The notes beneath the pieces were generated by a model. The model saw only the letters and a program-made list of their open reading frames with translations, was not told where the DNA came from and made no database searches. This document shows, piece by piece, positions 11,108 through 22,259 of a stretch of DNA of 64,000 bases. The stretch is from Erinaceus europaeus (taxonomy: Eukaryota > Chordata > Mammalia > Eulipotyphla > Erinaceidae), in contig NC_080165.1 in assembly GCF_950295315.1 (NCBI RefSeq), positions 7,690,417-7,754,416 of the forward strand. The letters are read 5' to 3'. Made by a program: the position numbers and the translations under genes. The stretch's first letter is position 1, and each line of letters begins with the position of its first letter.

Positions 11108-11692
11108 TACACCAGTTTCTGTGAGAGACAGCATATGTTCACACGTATCCGTAAACTACTGCAAAATATATACCTGAAAGCAGAAGTACACTAGAGTTTG
11201 CAGTGAGTACCCCCCTAACACTTCCTCTCCACTATTCCAAGCTTTGGGTCCATGATTGCTCAACAATTTGTTTGGCTTCGTATGTTAACTCTCTTTTCAG
11301 TCACCAGGTTCCAGATGTCATCAGAATGCTGGCCAGGCTTCCCTAGACTGAAGACCCCACCAATGTGTCCTGGAGCTCAGCTTCCCCAGAGACCCACTCT
11401 ACTAGGGAAAGAGAGAGGCAGACTGGGAGTATGGACCGACCAGTCAACGCCCATGTTCAGCGGGGAAACAATTACAGAAGCCAGACCTTCTACTCTCTGC
11501 ATCCCACAATGACCCTGGGTCCATGCTCCCAGAGGGATAGAGAATGGGAAAGCTATCAGGGGAGGGGGTGGGAAATGGAGATTGGGTGGTGGGAATTGTG
11601 TGGAATTGTACCCCTCCTGCCCTATGGTTTTGCTAATTAATCCTTTCTTAAATAAAAAATAAAATAAATAAAAAATAAAATAAATTAAAAAA
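11108..11692 (+). mobile_element. Retroposon E, 5'-truncated, 12-bp TSD
   Basis: Perfect 12-bp TSDs AGAAATTCACTC lie at 11096-11107 and 11693-11704, with an A-rich AATAAAATAAATAAA tail (about 11652-11692). It is a short-form copy, closely similar to the copies at 6874 and 17634, so this subfamily was probably active fairly recently. Confidence 0.9.
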
Positions 11693-11704
11693 AGAAATTC
11701 ACTC

Positions 11705-12084
11705 ATCTTTCATTTTATGAATTGATATTTCTGTTGCCTTGGTCTAGTTAACTGGAGAAAAGAAAGTCCCCAGCATGGGATGTAAAGAGATATGGCTACA
11801 GGTGTAAAGCCTCCTCATCTACCTGGACAGGATGTGTTGTCCATGAGCATTACAGATGGTGAGTGAGTTGTTGGTGGAGAGAAGGCACAGAAAGCAACAG
11901 ACAGTGACTGAAAGGATTCAATTCAAGATACTGGCATAGATGCAGAACAGTTTCTCCCACCAGCCCCCGCCCCCAAGTCTATACATCACCTCCAAGCTAT
12001 CAAAATACCTTTGGAATTACTATGATAAAATAAGTGTAATTCTGGGGGCAGGGAAATAGACTCTTCTTTTTGTTCTTCCAGAAT
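11705..12084. other. Unassigned intronic DNA
   Basis: No repeat or coding signal recognised. Confidence 0.4.
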
Positions 12085-13460
12085 TTTGTGGCAACTTTAC
12101 TTTTATTTTTATTAGTGACTTATTACTGATTTACAAAACCCTAAGAAAAAGGGTATAGTCCCACAATGTTTCCATCACCAGAATTCTGTGTCCCTATTCC
12201 CTCCACTGGAAACTGCACTAGTTCTCCTTAGGTCATAGATATAGGTTGACTACTATTTCCATAACCATCTATCTATATTTGCATATATGTTGCCCAATTT
12301 TCTATGGTCCTGCTTTTTCTTCCTTTCTAAGTCACACTGATACCTCTTACTACTTCTGAGTGTCCTTCCTTTGTTCCTCTCAAGGTCATGATGGAGTTGG
12401 GGTTCAGAAACTTCTAGTCATGTTTCCCTAACACTTCTCCCATTTGGGAGTATGGACCAAAATTCTTTTTGGGGTTCAAAATTCTTTTTGGGGTGGGAGT
12501 TTTGGCTTTTGTAATTGCTTCTCTTGCTTCTGGCTTTTGTAATTGCTTCTCTGCTGGACATGGATGTTGACAGGTGGATCCATAACCCCAGCCTGTTTCA
12601 ATCTTTCCCCAGTGGGGCAGGGCACTAGAGAGGTGGGGTTCTGGGACTCATTGGTGAGGTTGTCTTCCCAAGGAGTTCAGGATGAAATCATAGTAGCATC
12701 TGCTACTTGCTAGCTGCAGTATAATATAAAGCAAGAAAAAATGTCAAAGAGTAGGAATAGAAGAGGTGAGAATAGAGATTTTTGGGATGGAAAGAAGTTA
12801 GGAATTTTATGGGCCCATGACTTTAGTAATATTTGCTTGAGCTTGATAGCTAACAGGAAAGTGAACAAAAATACTGTCTGGGAAGATGGTGTCAGAGTTG
12901 AAAATAGGGCTAAAATGCTAGATTAGGGTAGAGAGTAGCTCCCAAACTTGAAGAAAGTATATAAATACAATTAACTGTTTACTATATCAGTCTGACTGAA
13001 AGCCCACAGATATTCATGTTGAGTACAGGAGCCTGTGTAACCTCAGATCCCTGTTGAGCTCACAGTTCATGGTCACAGTTGGGAACATTCTAGGCTGAAT
13101 TCATTTCAGGACCCGTCTTCCTCAAGTGGTAGAGTCTGTTAACCCAGCCTCCCCTCTGAGAGTGGGGAAGTCCCTACCATTGCTGTTCTACAGTGAGGGA
13201 AAAGTCCTGGAAAGTCCCACAAGAGGGCTTATGGGGATCTTCCTGATGTAAGTGACCAGTCATACTGAAGAGAGGAACCTATATTAGAGATCTAGGCCCA
13301 TCATATTTATGGGGGAACCCAAGGATTCCCCGACTAGGGCCCCAGGTGATGGGCAGGCCTGGTATTGGCCCCAAAGGCCATCATTAAGTGATCCAGTCTC
13401 TTGCCCTTATCCTGCTTTTGTAGTTCTTTCTTTATCTGACAAGCTTAGACTTTCTCCTAG
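12085..13460 (-). mobile_element. Retroposon E, long form, diverged
   Basis: About 1.4 kb on the minus strand. It runs from 'GGGCAAGAGACTGGATCAC' and 'ATCACTTAATGATGGCC' (about 13390) through 'GGAACATTC..GGTCC' and 'GGGAGCTACTCTCTACCC' to the tail end at about 12085 ('GTAAATCAGTAATAAGTCACT'). It retains the central segment missing from short copies and includes a small local duplication of 'GGCTTTTGTAATTGCTTCTC' at 12503-12555. Confidence 0.75.
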
Positions 13461-13476
13461 TTCTTAAGACGTTGAG

Positions 13477-14190
13477 TGTTGTGGGACTATGTGAAAGCTT
13501 GGTAGAGCTTAGGGGAGCTCTCCCATCCTTGGATGGAGGTCTGAAAAGACACCCCACTTGTTAGCCTCTCTCCTTATAGAGATGAGCCAAGAGGGAAAAG
13601 TCTCCCAGACTCAGTTTCTCCTTGTTAGTCTCTCAAGCTCACAGAAAACCTACAGGCCTGTCACACTTAGTTCCCCCTGCTAGCAGCAGGCCAAATGGCT
13701 GCCTGCTTTAGGGTTCACTCAAAGTTCACACATCCACTTCATCTTTTGGTCACAAAGGAGAACACCCTCTATCATATACCCCCAACACCAAACAGTGAAA
13801 ACCCCATATTCTATTTTGTTGTGTCCCTTGATATCTGTGATTCACATCAAGCTTTGTTTTTCTTTTCTCTACCTCACCTTACTGGTTTAACCCCTATGCT
13901 TCTCTCAAATACCTTTGGATATTTAACTTGACCACATCATGGAGACAAACTGTCTTGACCTTTATGTATTGCATCCATTCTTGTCATACCAACCCCCTGC
14001 CATGGGGGCAAGCTGACCTTTAAGAAACCTGTAATTTCTGACATATGTGAAAAATGTTCTTTATTTAACTCTCTCTATAAACCTGTACCCTTCTCCAAAT
14101 AAATGAGTGTTTGTACCAGAATACTCCCCGATGCCTCCTTTCTGGATCGTGAAGACCCTAGAGCTGGCGAGGGAGGGTCAGTAGCTTACC
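13477..14190 (+). mobile_element. Putative LTR, family unknown
   Basis: LTR-like features on the plus strand: a possible start TGTTGTGGGAC near 13477, CTATAAAC at 14075-14082, AATAAA at 14098-14103 and a GC-richer U5-like end '..GAAGACCCTAGAGCTGGCGAGG'. No TSD or internal region was identified, so this is pattern-based only. Confidence 0.35.
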
Positions 14191-14194
14191 CCCT

Positions 14195-14740
14195 TGTCAC
14201 TCGGCAGTGGCGGCACACAGCAGAGCGGTAAAGGAAACACAATCCTTTATTGTTGGGTCAGAAGGGTGGTTCAGGCCATGTGGAGCCAGCCGAAAAAACG
14301 GCCGTCCCTGCTACCACACCACCAGGCAAGAGAATGAGAGAGGGGAGAGAGAGTAGGACAGCTTTTTAGGTCAACACCCAGGAGTGACGTGTTGGGACAG
14401 GATTGGTTGGGGAAAGCACCTGAAAGTACCGTATATCTCTGTGGGAAGTGGCAGAGCCTTGGGGAGAGCACTTAAGGGTACCGTAACTCTCTGTGTAGAG
14501 TGGCAGAGCCTTGGGGGACATCTGCACAGCACCCCCTGGTTGGAGCCACTCCACGTGAGCACCAGCAGAGTGACATTTGTTGTATCCAAACCAGTAATAG
14601 GTTTATGGCCTCAAAAGTTAGGGAGGAAACAGACCTAGGGCTTAAGTGGGATCTAAGTTAACTTCAAGCTTTACTAGATTTATTTGTCTGATGATTCTAA
14701 GAAAGGTTGTCAGAGGGACAATTAGCTGTTATATATTTGT
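14195..14740 (-). mobile_element. Putative LTR-type element with 52-bp tandem duplication
   Basis: On the minus strand it carries CCAAT-like and AATAAAG motifs (the latter at about 14243-14250) followed by a GC-rich end. It contains a two-copy 52-bp tandem repeat. The part 14570-14740 is homologous, inverted, to 29725-29885, so it is an interspersed family and not unique DNA. Boundaries are uncertain: the TGTCACTC/GAGTGACA pair at 14195 and 14575 is not flanked by a TSD. Confidence 0.45.
14409..14512. repeat. 52-bp tandem duplication
   Basis: Two copies, 14409-14460 and 14461-14512, share GGGGARAGCAC, GTACCGTA and GTGGCAGAGCCTT with several substitutions between them. It sits inside the putative minus-strand LTR, where such duplications often mark U3 enhancers. 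Confidence 0.9.
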
Positions 14741-15024
14741 TGCCAATACATCAGTCTCTCAGCCAGCTGTATGCAGTGTTTCTTCTAAAGATTATCAAGA
14801 GGTGACAAGAATGCTGATTCTGTCAGAAGAGATCAAGAGACCCATCTTTCTTTTGTGTAGTTAGGTGAATAGAAAAAGTGATTGAGGGAGGTGATGTAGA
14901 GGTAGGTAGGACAGTAGCATGTCTAGACCTAAGTAATAAGTATTTGATCAGAAAATTGATGGTGTCTTCTCTAGGCTATTCTGCTAGATTGCAGAGCTTA
15001 TTAGGTCAAAATCTAATCACAGGG
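14741..15024. other. Unassigned DNA, possibly the rest of the LTR-like element
   Basis: No motif recognised. It adjoins the 14195-14740 element and ends at a SINE-A head. Confidence 0.3.
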
Positions 15025-15237
15025 GAGTCAGGCGTTGGTGCAGCAGGTTAAATAGAAACAACCAGATGTCAAGAGAAGGGAGAGATAGGGAGGGAGAGAG
15101 ACAGAGAGACACCTGCAGCCCTGCTGCACCACTCACAAAGCTTTCCCCCTGCAGGTGGGGACTGGGGGTTCAAACCCAGGTCCAAGCACATTGTAACATG
15201 TGCACACAACCAGGTGCACCACCACCCAGCCCCAGTC
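15025..15237 (-). mobile_element. SINE-B joined to a SINE-A head fragment
   Basis: 15025-15058 is a plus-strand SINE-A head ('GGGGAGTCAGGCGTTGGTGC AGC'). 15066-15237 is a minus-strand SINE-B with 'CCACTCACAAAGCTTTCCCC' and 'GGTTCAAACCCAGGTCC'. Probably an insertion of one SINE into another with loss of the rest. Confidence 0.75.
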
Positions 15238-15317
15238 TTAGATTTTCCATGATAACCTCAACCAAAGTTTTTCGGTTTTACAATATCTTCTGGGGTTGGT
15301 TAGCTTATATGTTTGTT

Positions 15318-15560
15318 TGCCATCCGGATAATTGCTGGGGCTCTGAGACTGCACTCTCCCACATTCCTGCTGGTCTTTTTTTCTCTTTTTCCTTAGAGCA
15401 TAAGAGACAAGAAATGAGGAGAGAGGAGAGATAGCAAGAAGGAGAGATACCTGCGGTACCATTCCACCAACAGTAAAGCGTCCTCTCTGCTGCTAGGCTT
15501 GAGCCCAGGTCCTCTCTCCTGAGTGCTCTGCTGAAGAGCCACAAGTAGACCCTCCCACAA
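15318..15560 (-). mobile_element. Diverged dimeric SINE
   Basis: Minus strand. The 3' module 'ATAATTGCTGGGGCTCTGAG' is at 15328-15347, then a SINE body rich in GAGAG, then the head 'GGCTTGAGCCCAGGTCC'. More diverged than neighbouring SINEs. Confidence 0.65.
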
Positions 15561-16436
15561 CTTCTTTTAAGTGCAGAGATACAGTACCTCAAATTCCAAT
15601 GATTAGGAAGCCCTCAGCACTGTGCTAAAAGCGTTCTTATCACTTGCCAAAGCTTTACTATTTCAACCTACGCTGACCACCTACTACTCTTCACAAGTCT
15701 AGCTCCTAGGCGGGGGTGGAGGAAAGGGAGCCTGGAAAGGCAGGATGATATGATGAATCTGCCTGTGTCCTGCGGAAATAACAACCCTGAGGAAATCCAT
15801 CTTCCAAGAAGATAAAGAAGAGGGTTCATTTAATATGAAAAGAAACACAGGAAGCTGTTGAAGAATAGACCAAAATGCACTGTTTGCAATAGCAGCTGCA
15901 AACCTTATCTTCTCCTATAGTTCACTGCTATAATGACTCGTCAGCTTTTCTCAGTCAAATGTGCATCAGAAGAAACATAATTTCGTATTTGGAAAATATG
16001 CCTCATTTACCACCAAAGCTATACCATTTGTCTTGAAGTATGGAATCCTCCGTCTGCTTTTGAAAATGACAGTGATTAAGTAGACTCCAATATACTGCCA
16101 GTGGACTTTCCTTCTCATTCTTTGTGGCACCCTGATGAGAAGTAATTATGCTTTCGCGAATTTTTCTCTTGGATGTAATTTGGACCACTTATCTGAGATT
16201 CTCAAAAGGAAGCTGACTTGACAAATACAAGACAACACCTGTTTGTACTAATGTAAACCTTTCCTGAGTACCCTTGCTAAACAGAAAAGTTCTATGTTAG
16301 TCAACCACCTTCCCTGCCCACCAGTAACACCAGGAATTAAATGGACATCAATGGGTCGATCCATACCCCCCCCAGCATGCCTGCAGAAGCCATGCTCTTC
16401 AACAACTCAGCTGCTGTATAAAATAACTCATAATTT
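15561..16436. other. Unassigned intronic DNA
   Basis: No repeat recognised. The minus-strand open frame at 16003-16188 has no recognisable domain. Confidence 0.4.
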
Positions 16437-16627
16437 GGGGGGTTAGATGTCAGTCAGTGGCCCACCTGGTTGGGTTCAGGTGTTACCATGCACAAGGACC
16501 CCGGCTCAAGCCCCACCCCCACCTGTAGGGCGAAGCTTCCCAAAAGGTGAAGCAGTATTGCAGGTGCCTCTCTCTATCTCCTTTCTCAATTTCTCTCTGT
16601 CTCTATCTAAAATATATGAGGAAAAAT
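16437..16627 (+). mobile_element. SINE-B
   Basis: Diverged head 'GGTTAGATGTCAGTCAGTGG', box-B-like 'GGCTCAAGCCCC', CT-rich body and tail 'CTATCTAAAATATATGAGG'. Confidence 0.8.
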
Positions 16628-16816
16628 AGTCTTTTAATTAGGGGCTTTATTTATTTTTTTACTAAATGGGCCACAGAGGAGATATTGTGTTTTACTGTTC
16701 TGAATGTACAGTGTGCCTATGGGGGAAATATATGTATTTGTTCTTTTCTCATTGATATTAAAGATAGACTACTGGCTTAATACAGTTGGTCCATATAAAG
16801 AAGTTGCTCCCACTGC

Positions 16817-17013
16817 AATTACAGAAGCCAGACCTTCCACCTTCTACATCCCACAATGACCCTGGGTCCATACTCCCAGAGGGATAAAGAATAGGAAAGC
16901 TATCAGGGGAGGGGAGGGGATATGGAGTTCTGGTGGTGGGAACTGTGTGGAGTTGTACCCCTCTTATCCTATGGTTTTTGTCAGTCTTTCCTTTTTATAA
17001 ATAAAATTTTTTT
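16817..17013 (+). mobile_element. Retroposon E, short 3' end
   Basis: 5'-truncated copy from 'CAATTACAGAAGCCAGACC' to 'TTTATAAATAAAATTTTT'. Confidence 0.85.
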
Positions 17014-17059
17014 TGAAAAAGAAACTTTCTACTGAGATATAATACAGATTAAAAATAGG

Positions 17060-17335
17060 TGTGGGTTAGGCACCAGGCAGAGTGCATGTGTTTCCACGCA
17101 TGAAGAGCCGTCTTCCACTCTTGGTCCACCACTGCAGGAGCTGTTTCATGAGTGGTGATGCAAGTGCTGCAGAAGTCTCTCTGTTCCGTCTCCCTCTCCC
17201 CTCTCAATGTCTCTCTGTTATAATAAATTTACTTACACACCTTTCCCATATTTGGAAGCTACTCTCTTCCCTGACCCAGCTTTCTGGTCCTCTTTCCAGC
17301 CATGACATCATTTCCTCAAACAATAACTTGGGTCC
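17060..17335 (+). mobile_element. Diverged SINE followed by an E fragment
   Basis: 17060-17235 is a worn plus-strand SINE ('GGCAGAGTGCATG', 'GAGCTGTTTCATGAGTGGTG', CT tail). 17240-17335 matches the E central segment ('CCCATATTTGGAAGCTACTC', 'AACAATAACTTGGGTCCACC'). Confidence 0.6.
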
Positions 17336-17476
17336 ACCTGTCCTTTATGTTAACAATGTTATTCATCTAAGGTTACTGATGTTTTGGGATGATGTTTCTA
17401 TTTCCAGAATCCTTAACTCAAATAAAGTAGACTTTTACAACACCAGTGATTGTGTGTGTTAAGAAATCTATTTCCT

Positions 17477-17622
17477 GGGAGTCAGGGGGTAGCACAGCGG
17501 GTTAAGCACACATGGCGCTGGCGCGAAGCACAAGGACAACAATAATAACTACAACAACAATGAAAAACAAGAAGGGCAACAAAAGGGTAAATAAATAAGT
17601 AAATATTTTTTAAAATTTTTAA
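17477..17622 (+). mobile_element. SINE-A with central deletion
   Basis: The head with box A runs to 'GCGAAGCACAAGGA' and is joined directly to the tail 'CAACAATAATAACTACAAC..GGGCAACAAAAGGG'. The whole GGTTCGAACC/CCTGCAGG body is missing. Confidence 0.85.
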
Positions 17623-17633
17623 ATAAATATATT

Positions 17634-18522
17634 TTTGAACCCTAAGACAGCAGGAACCTCACATCTCCACTATAGAGCCCCTACTTCCCCCAGTCCTGGA
17701 ACCCTTGGATAGGGCCCACTTTCCCGTATGCCTCTCCCAATCCATACCAAATAATATTGCATCCGCCGATCACAACCTAACCTAACCAACATTGCCACCT
17801 CAACATGCTTCAGCTCAGACTGTGTCCAGAGACTTCACGTGTGGAATGACAACCCTTCAGCTTCATTACTCGGGTGAGACCTTTCCTTTCATAGTATACT
17901 CTAATTCCATCTCAGGTGGTTCACTTTCTAACAAAGTCCCAAAACCTAGACATACACCAGTTTCTGTGAGGGAGAGCATATGTTCACACGTATCCATAAA
18001 CTAGTGCAAAATATATACCTGAAAGCAGAAGTGCACTAGAGTTTGCAGTGAGTATCCCCCTAACACTTCCTCTCCACTATTCCAAGCTTTGGGTCCATGA
18101 TTGCTCAACAATTTGTTTGGCTTCGTATGTTAACTCTCTTTTCAGTCACCAGGTTCCAGATGCCATCAGGATGCTGGCCAGGCTTCCCTAGACTGAAGAC
18201 CCCACCAATGTGTCCTGGAGCTCCGCTTCCCCAGAGACCCACCCTACTAGGGAAAGAGAGAGGCAGACTGGGAGTATGGACCGACCAGTCAACGCCCATG
18301 TCCAGCAGAGAAGCAATTACAGAAGCCAGACCTTCCACTCTCTGCATCCCACAATGACCCTGGGTCCATGCTCCCAGAGGGATAGAGAATGGGAAAGCTA
18401 TCAGGGGAGGGGGTGGGATATGGAGATTGGGTGGTGGGAATTGTGTGGAGTTGTACCCCTCCTACCCTATGGTTTTGTTAATTAATCCTTTCTTAAATAA
18501 AAAATAATAATAAAAATAAATA
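17634..18522 (+). mobile_element. Retroposon E, short form
   Basis: About 0.9 kb from 'GAACCCTAAGACAGCAGGAAC' to 'CTTTCTTAAATAAAAAATAATAA'. A weak TSD AAATRTATTT lies at about 17624 and 18523. It carries an 86-codon open frame at 18097-18357, also open in other copies (7459, 11252, 28924). Confidence 0.88.
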
Positions 18523-18774
18523 AATGTATTTCTTGCTCTAGACTGTCAGCTCCTTGAAGGTAACAAACATTCTTACTCACCTTGTAAGCTGCTTTATCAC
18601 TGCCCAAATGATTGAGTTTATTTGGTCTGGTGGTATATGTGTGTGTGATCACACAGGCAAACAGGCATGCTTACTGTAATGGCATTGGAGCAAACCTAGG
18701 CTTTTAGAAGTTCCAGTAGCCTGTTATTTCGAACAGTGATATAGGACATGAAATGAAAGCAGAACTGGCCTTGC

Positions 18775-19640
18775 TCCTCTCCAGGACCTTGACCTCAAGA
18801 TGGAACAACAATGGTAGGGACTGGCCGGCTCTCCAAAGGGAAGCTGGGTCAGCCTGCTCTGCCACGCAGGAAGACGGGTGCTGAGATGAGGGCAGCCTCG
18901 AATGTTCCAGCTGTGACCATAGGATGTGAGCTCAGACTGACCAGGATGCAGGGGTCACACAGGCTCCTGTGCTGAATGTCGGCCCCAGATCAAACTGGTG
19001 GGGTTTACAGTTCATGATATTTATAGACTTTTCCCATATTTGGGAGCTACTCTCTGCCCTGATACAGCTTTCTGGTCCTATTCCCAACTCTGACACCATG
19101 TCCCCAGACAATACTTTTTAGCCTACCTGCAAGTTAGCTGGGCCCCTTGGAATATACTTATACAATAGAACTACTAGTTTTTTCCAAAACGGAGACCCCC
19201 AAATCCTACCTGCTAGATTCTTGCCTTTAGGTTCCTGATTCTTAAGCAATGTTTTTCTGCTTTATATCTTAATAATATTCAGCCACCAAGTTGCAGATGC
19301 TACCATGATACCTGACTTCCCTGGGCAGACACCTCACCAGTGTGTCCTGGAGCCCCACCTGCCCAGAACCCTGCCCCACTAGGGAAAGACAGAAACAGGC
19401 TGGGGGTGTGACTCCACCAGCCAACACCCATATCCAGTGGAGAAGCAATTACAGAAGCCAGAGCACCCACCTTCTGCACCCCATAATGACCCTGGGTCTA
19501 CACTCAGAGGAATAAAGAATAGAAAAGCTTCCAATATAGGGGATGGGATGCAGAACTCTGGCTGTGGGAAATTGTTTGGAATTGTACTCCTCTTATACAA
19601 CAAACTTGTCAATCATCATTAAATCAATGGGAAAAAAAAA
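18775..19640 (+). mobile_element. Retroposon E, long form (central and 3' parts)
   Basis: Contains 'TCCAAAGGGAAGCTGGGTCAG', 'CATATTTGGGAGCTACTCTC', 'GGTTCCTGATTCTTAAGCAA', 'CACCAAGTTGCAGATGCTAC' and 'CATCATTAAATCAATGGG' plus A-tail. Older than the short-form copies. Confidence 0.8.
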
Positions 19641-19649
19641 AAGAAAAAA

Positions 19650-20285
19650 ATGCCCTTCTTAGTGATTTATTACTGTTCTGTCCTTTCACATTATATATAA
19701 TCAATTCCCTAGGCGTATATATTAAGTGCATCATCATAATAGTGCACAGTAGATAAAGAGCAAATTAGCTATTAAGTATGAAAAAGTTATGTATGTATAA
19801 CTCCTATAATCAAAAAAATAAATCTAAGGAACTACTGGTGTTTTGGAGTGTGGATTCAGTATCCAGGGATTAAAGTTGAATTTAGGAATACAAAAGTATA
19901 TAGGATAAGATCCCAACATCAAAGAAAGCTCCTAAGACAGTGATGTCAAATATTTCTCGAAAGTAATCTGTAACAAGTAGAACTCATAACTTCATTGTTT
20001 TTTAATTTATGAAACAAATGGCCTCAAAAACTACACTAGTGCAAAATGCAAAGTGCACCAGTCCACAGAAACAAGCGATTTGGTAAGCAATCGCTTGATG
20101 GTCCTAACGCTTCCCTCCCTAGTGCAAAACAATCTTTCAGATGACATTTCTAACAAAATGGTTCTGAGTACATTTCAAAAGTAAAAAGAATAATGGCATT
20201 TACACTCTGACAGACCAATGTAGAACACAAGTTTTTTGATGACTTCATTATATAAACAGAAATGAATTTGAAAATTTAACAATTG
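19650..20285. other. Unassigned intronic DNA
   Basis: No repeat or coding signal recognised. Confidence 0.4.
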
Positions 20286-20286
20286 A

Positions 20287-20412
20287 CGGGGGGGGGTGGA
20301 CAAGTCAGCATGTATAGTGCAGGACTTGCATCATGGGGTCCTGGGTTCTCTTCTCTGGTATAGCTCCCTCCCTCTTTTTCCTTGTACTATAAGTTGATCT
20401 TTTTTTTAAAAA
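20287..20412 (+). mobile_element. Short diverged SINE
   Basis: G-run start, 'CATGGGGTCCTGGGTTCTC' head-like segment, CT-rich part and a T/A-rich end. Family uncertain (C or F like). Confidence 0.5.
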
Positions 20413-20438
20413 AAAATGTTTTATAAAAAGAAAAAATA

Positions 20439-20678
20439 GGGAGTAGGACGGTAGCGCAGTGGGATAAGTGCAGGTGGTACAAAGTGGAAGGATCCCGGTT
20501 CGAACCCCGGCTCCCCACCTGCAGGGGAATCGCTTCACAGGTGGTAAAGCAGGTCTGCAGGTGTCTGTCTTTCTCTCCTCTCTCCATTTCTCTCTGTCCT
20601 ATCTAACAATGACATCAATAACAACAACAATAATAACTACAACAAAAGGAATAAATAAATACATATTTTTTAAAAAGA
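20439..20678 (+). mobile_element. SINE-A, well preserved
   Basis: Box A 'GGTAGCGCAGTGGG' at about 20451, box B 'GGTTCGAACCCC' at about 20497, 'CCCACCTGCAGGGGAATCGC', and tail 'CATCAATAACAACAACAATAA' to poly-A. Confidence 0.95.
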
Positions 20679-20679
20679 A

Positions 20680-21094
20680 AAAATATATTACAAAAAACAC
20701 TTCACTCACAGAGACTGATGTGATGAATTTTCTGATGTCCTATAGTCCTGACCAGTGCAGGCTTAGGACAACCAGAGAAGGTCCTACCTATCAAACAGGT
20801 GAGTTGAAATGTGTCAAGAAGACCTCTAACCCCCCAGAGTCTGTTACTGTAAAACAATTAGAAGACTTAGCATATACTTGTACCTAGAGCAAGACTGGCC
20901 ACAAAGAACAAAAATAAAGTCATCAGAGAGAAAAAGTGCATGCGAGAAGCCCTAGTGAAACCAAGCTGAGACTTCCAAGAGTCTGCTCTTTGTGAAACTA
21001 TGCAAGAAATGCTTAGGTTGTCCAGAAAGAAGTTGCAGCCATAAATGAGAAGTGTTGGCCAGTGACCTTTGTGAGGGCTGGTATGGACTGCAGT
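20680..21094. other. Unassigned intronic DNA
   Basis: No repeat or coding signal recognised. Confidence 0.4.
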
Positions 21095-21311
21095 AAGTGT
21101 GTGGGCCAGGAGACAGCACACACTTCACCATGTATGAGGCCCTGGGTTCAACAACAACAATAACTACAACCACCTGAAGGGAGCACCTGCACAGGGAATC
21201 TTCACAAGCTTGTAAAGTGTCCCCCTGCAGGTGGGGAGTGGGAACTTGAACCCAGGTCCTTGTGCTTGGTAATAGGTGTGCTTAACCGGGTGTGCCACCA
21301 CCCAACTCCCA
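21095..21311. mobile_element. Chimeric SINE head plus opposite-strand SINE-B
   Basis: 21095-21170 (plus) joins a SINE-C/F-like head 'GGCCAGGAGACAGCACACAC..CCTGGGTTC' straight to a SINE-A tail 'AACAACAACAATAACTACAAC'. 21171-21311 is a minus-strand SINE-B with 'GGAACTTGAACCCAGGTCC'. Confidence 0.6.
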
Positions 21312-21387
21312 TGATTAGAGATTTAAAATACTGTGTTTTGTGGATAAAAGCAAAGTATAACTGACCTTTTGAAAAATTCATTATGTT

Positions 21388-21722
21388 GGGGAGGGGGGCT
21401 TGATGGTTCACAGTATGGTTGTGGAGCTTATGGAGACACGGGTAAAATTCATCATTTCTCATGCTAGGTGTCTGCACACCACTATCACCCCCCCCCAATT
21501 TAGATCCTCTTCCACCACACATATCAGAACCTCAGACACCCCCATCCTTTGCCTCTCTTTCCCTATCTCCCCATCCCCCCTCATTTTCTCTCTGTCCCAT
21601 CTAATATAAAAAAACTATAAAAAATTAAAATAAAGGAAAAAATGGCCACTAGGAGTGGTGGTCTGTAGTGCTGAGGCCCAGCAATAACCCTGGTATCAAT
21701 AAAAAATAAATGAGAGAGAAGG
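21388..21722 (+). mobile_element. Dimeric SINE
   Basis: Degenerate first unit with CT-rich body, then the 3' module 'GCCACTAGGAGTGGTGG..CCCAGCAATAACCCTGG' (about 21643-21692) and an A-rich end. Confidence 0.65.
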
Positions 21723-22042
21723 AATAAATGAATCTCTAACCCTTTCTCTATAAGGATACCATCATATCATGAATTCTATGCAATCTAGTAGATGAGAAAT
21801 GGGTATAATTTGATGTCTTGCTAAGGGTGAAACATTCTATTTGGCTCTTATGGTCAGCAGCTTATGTCTTTAGGAAATAACTAGGAGTCTTTTTAATGGT
21901 TAGTAATGAACTAAGACATGATTCATTTTATAAAGTTATAATCTGCAGTAAGTTTACTCTCAACAACAACTTGAAGGAGAAATTATAATAATAAAAGAAT
22001 ATGTTCCATCATTTTCTTAGAGATGTAGACTTCCTGGATCTT
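21723..22042. other. Unassigned intronic DNA
   Basis: No repeat or coding signal recognised. Confidence 0.4.
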
Positions 22043-22258
22043 TTTTTGACTTTATTATTTTATTTGATAGAACAGAGAGCAATTGAGAGGAAGGGGGAGG
22101 TAGAGAGGAAGAGAGACAGACAGACACCCGCAGTCATGCTGCACCATTCAAGAAGCCTTCCTTCCTCCTGCAGATGGAGACCTGGGGCTTGAACCTGGGT
22201 CCCTGTACCTGGGTATGGTAGTACATGCACTTAGCCAGACATGCCACCACCTGGGCCC
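22043..22258 (-). mobile_element. SINE-B
   Basis: Minus strand: 'GATAGAACAGAGAGCAATTG', 'CCTCCTGCAGATGGAGACC', 'GGCTTGAACCTGGGTCC' and head end 'CACCACCTGGGCCC'. Confidence 0.85.
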
Positions 22259-22259
22259 T

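Noticed and set aside
14195..14575. LTR boundaries defined by TGTCACTC...GAGTGACA
   Set aside because: The flanks are not duplicated, and homology with 29725-29885 continues past 14575, so these are probably not the true ends.
20439..20520. Box A and box B sequences (here and in every SINE-A) suggesting tRNA genes
   Set aside because: The heads are followed by SINE bodies and A-tails and are flanked by TSDs. No complete cloverleaf with a terminator is evident.
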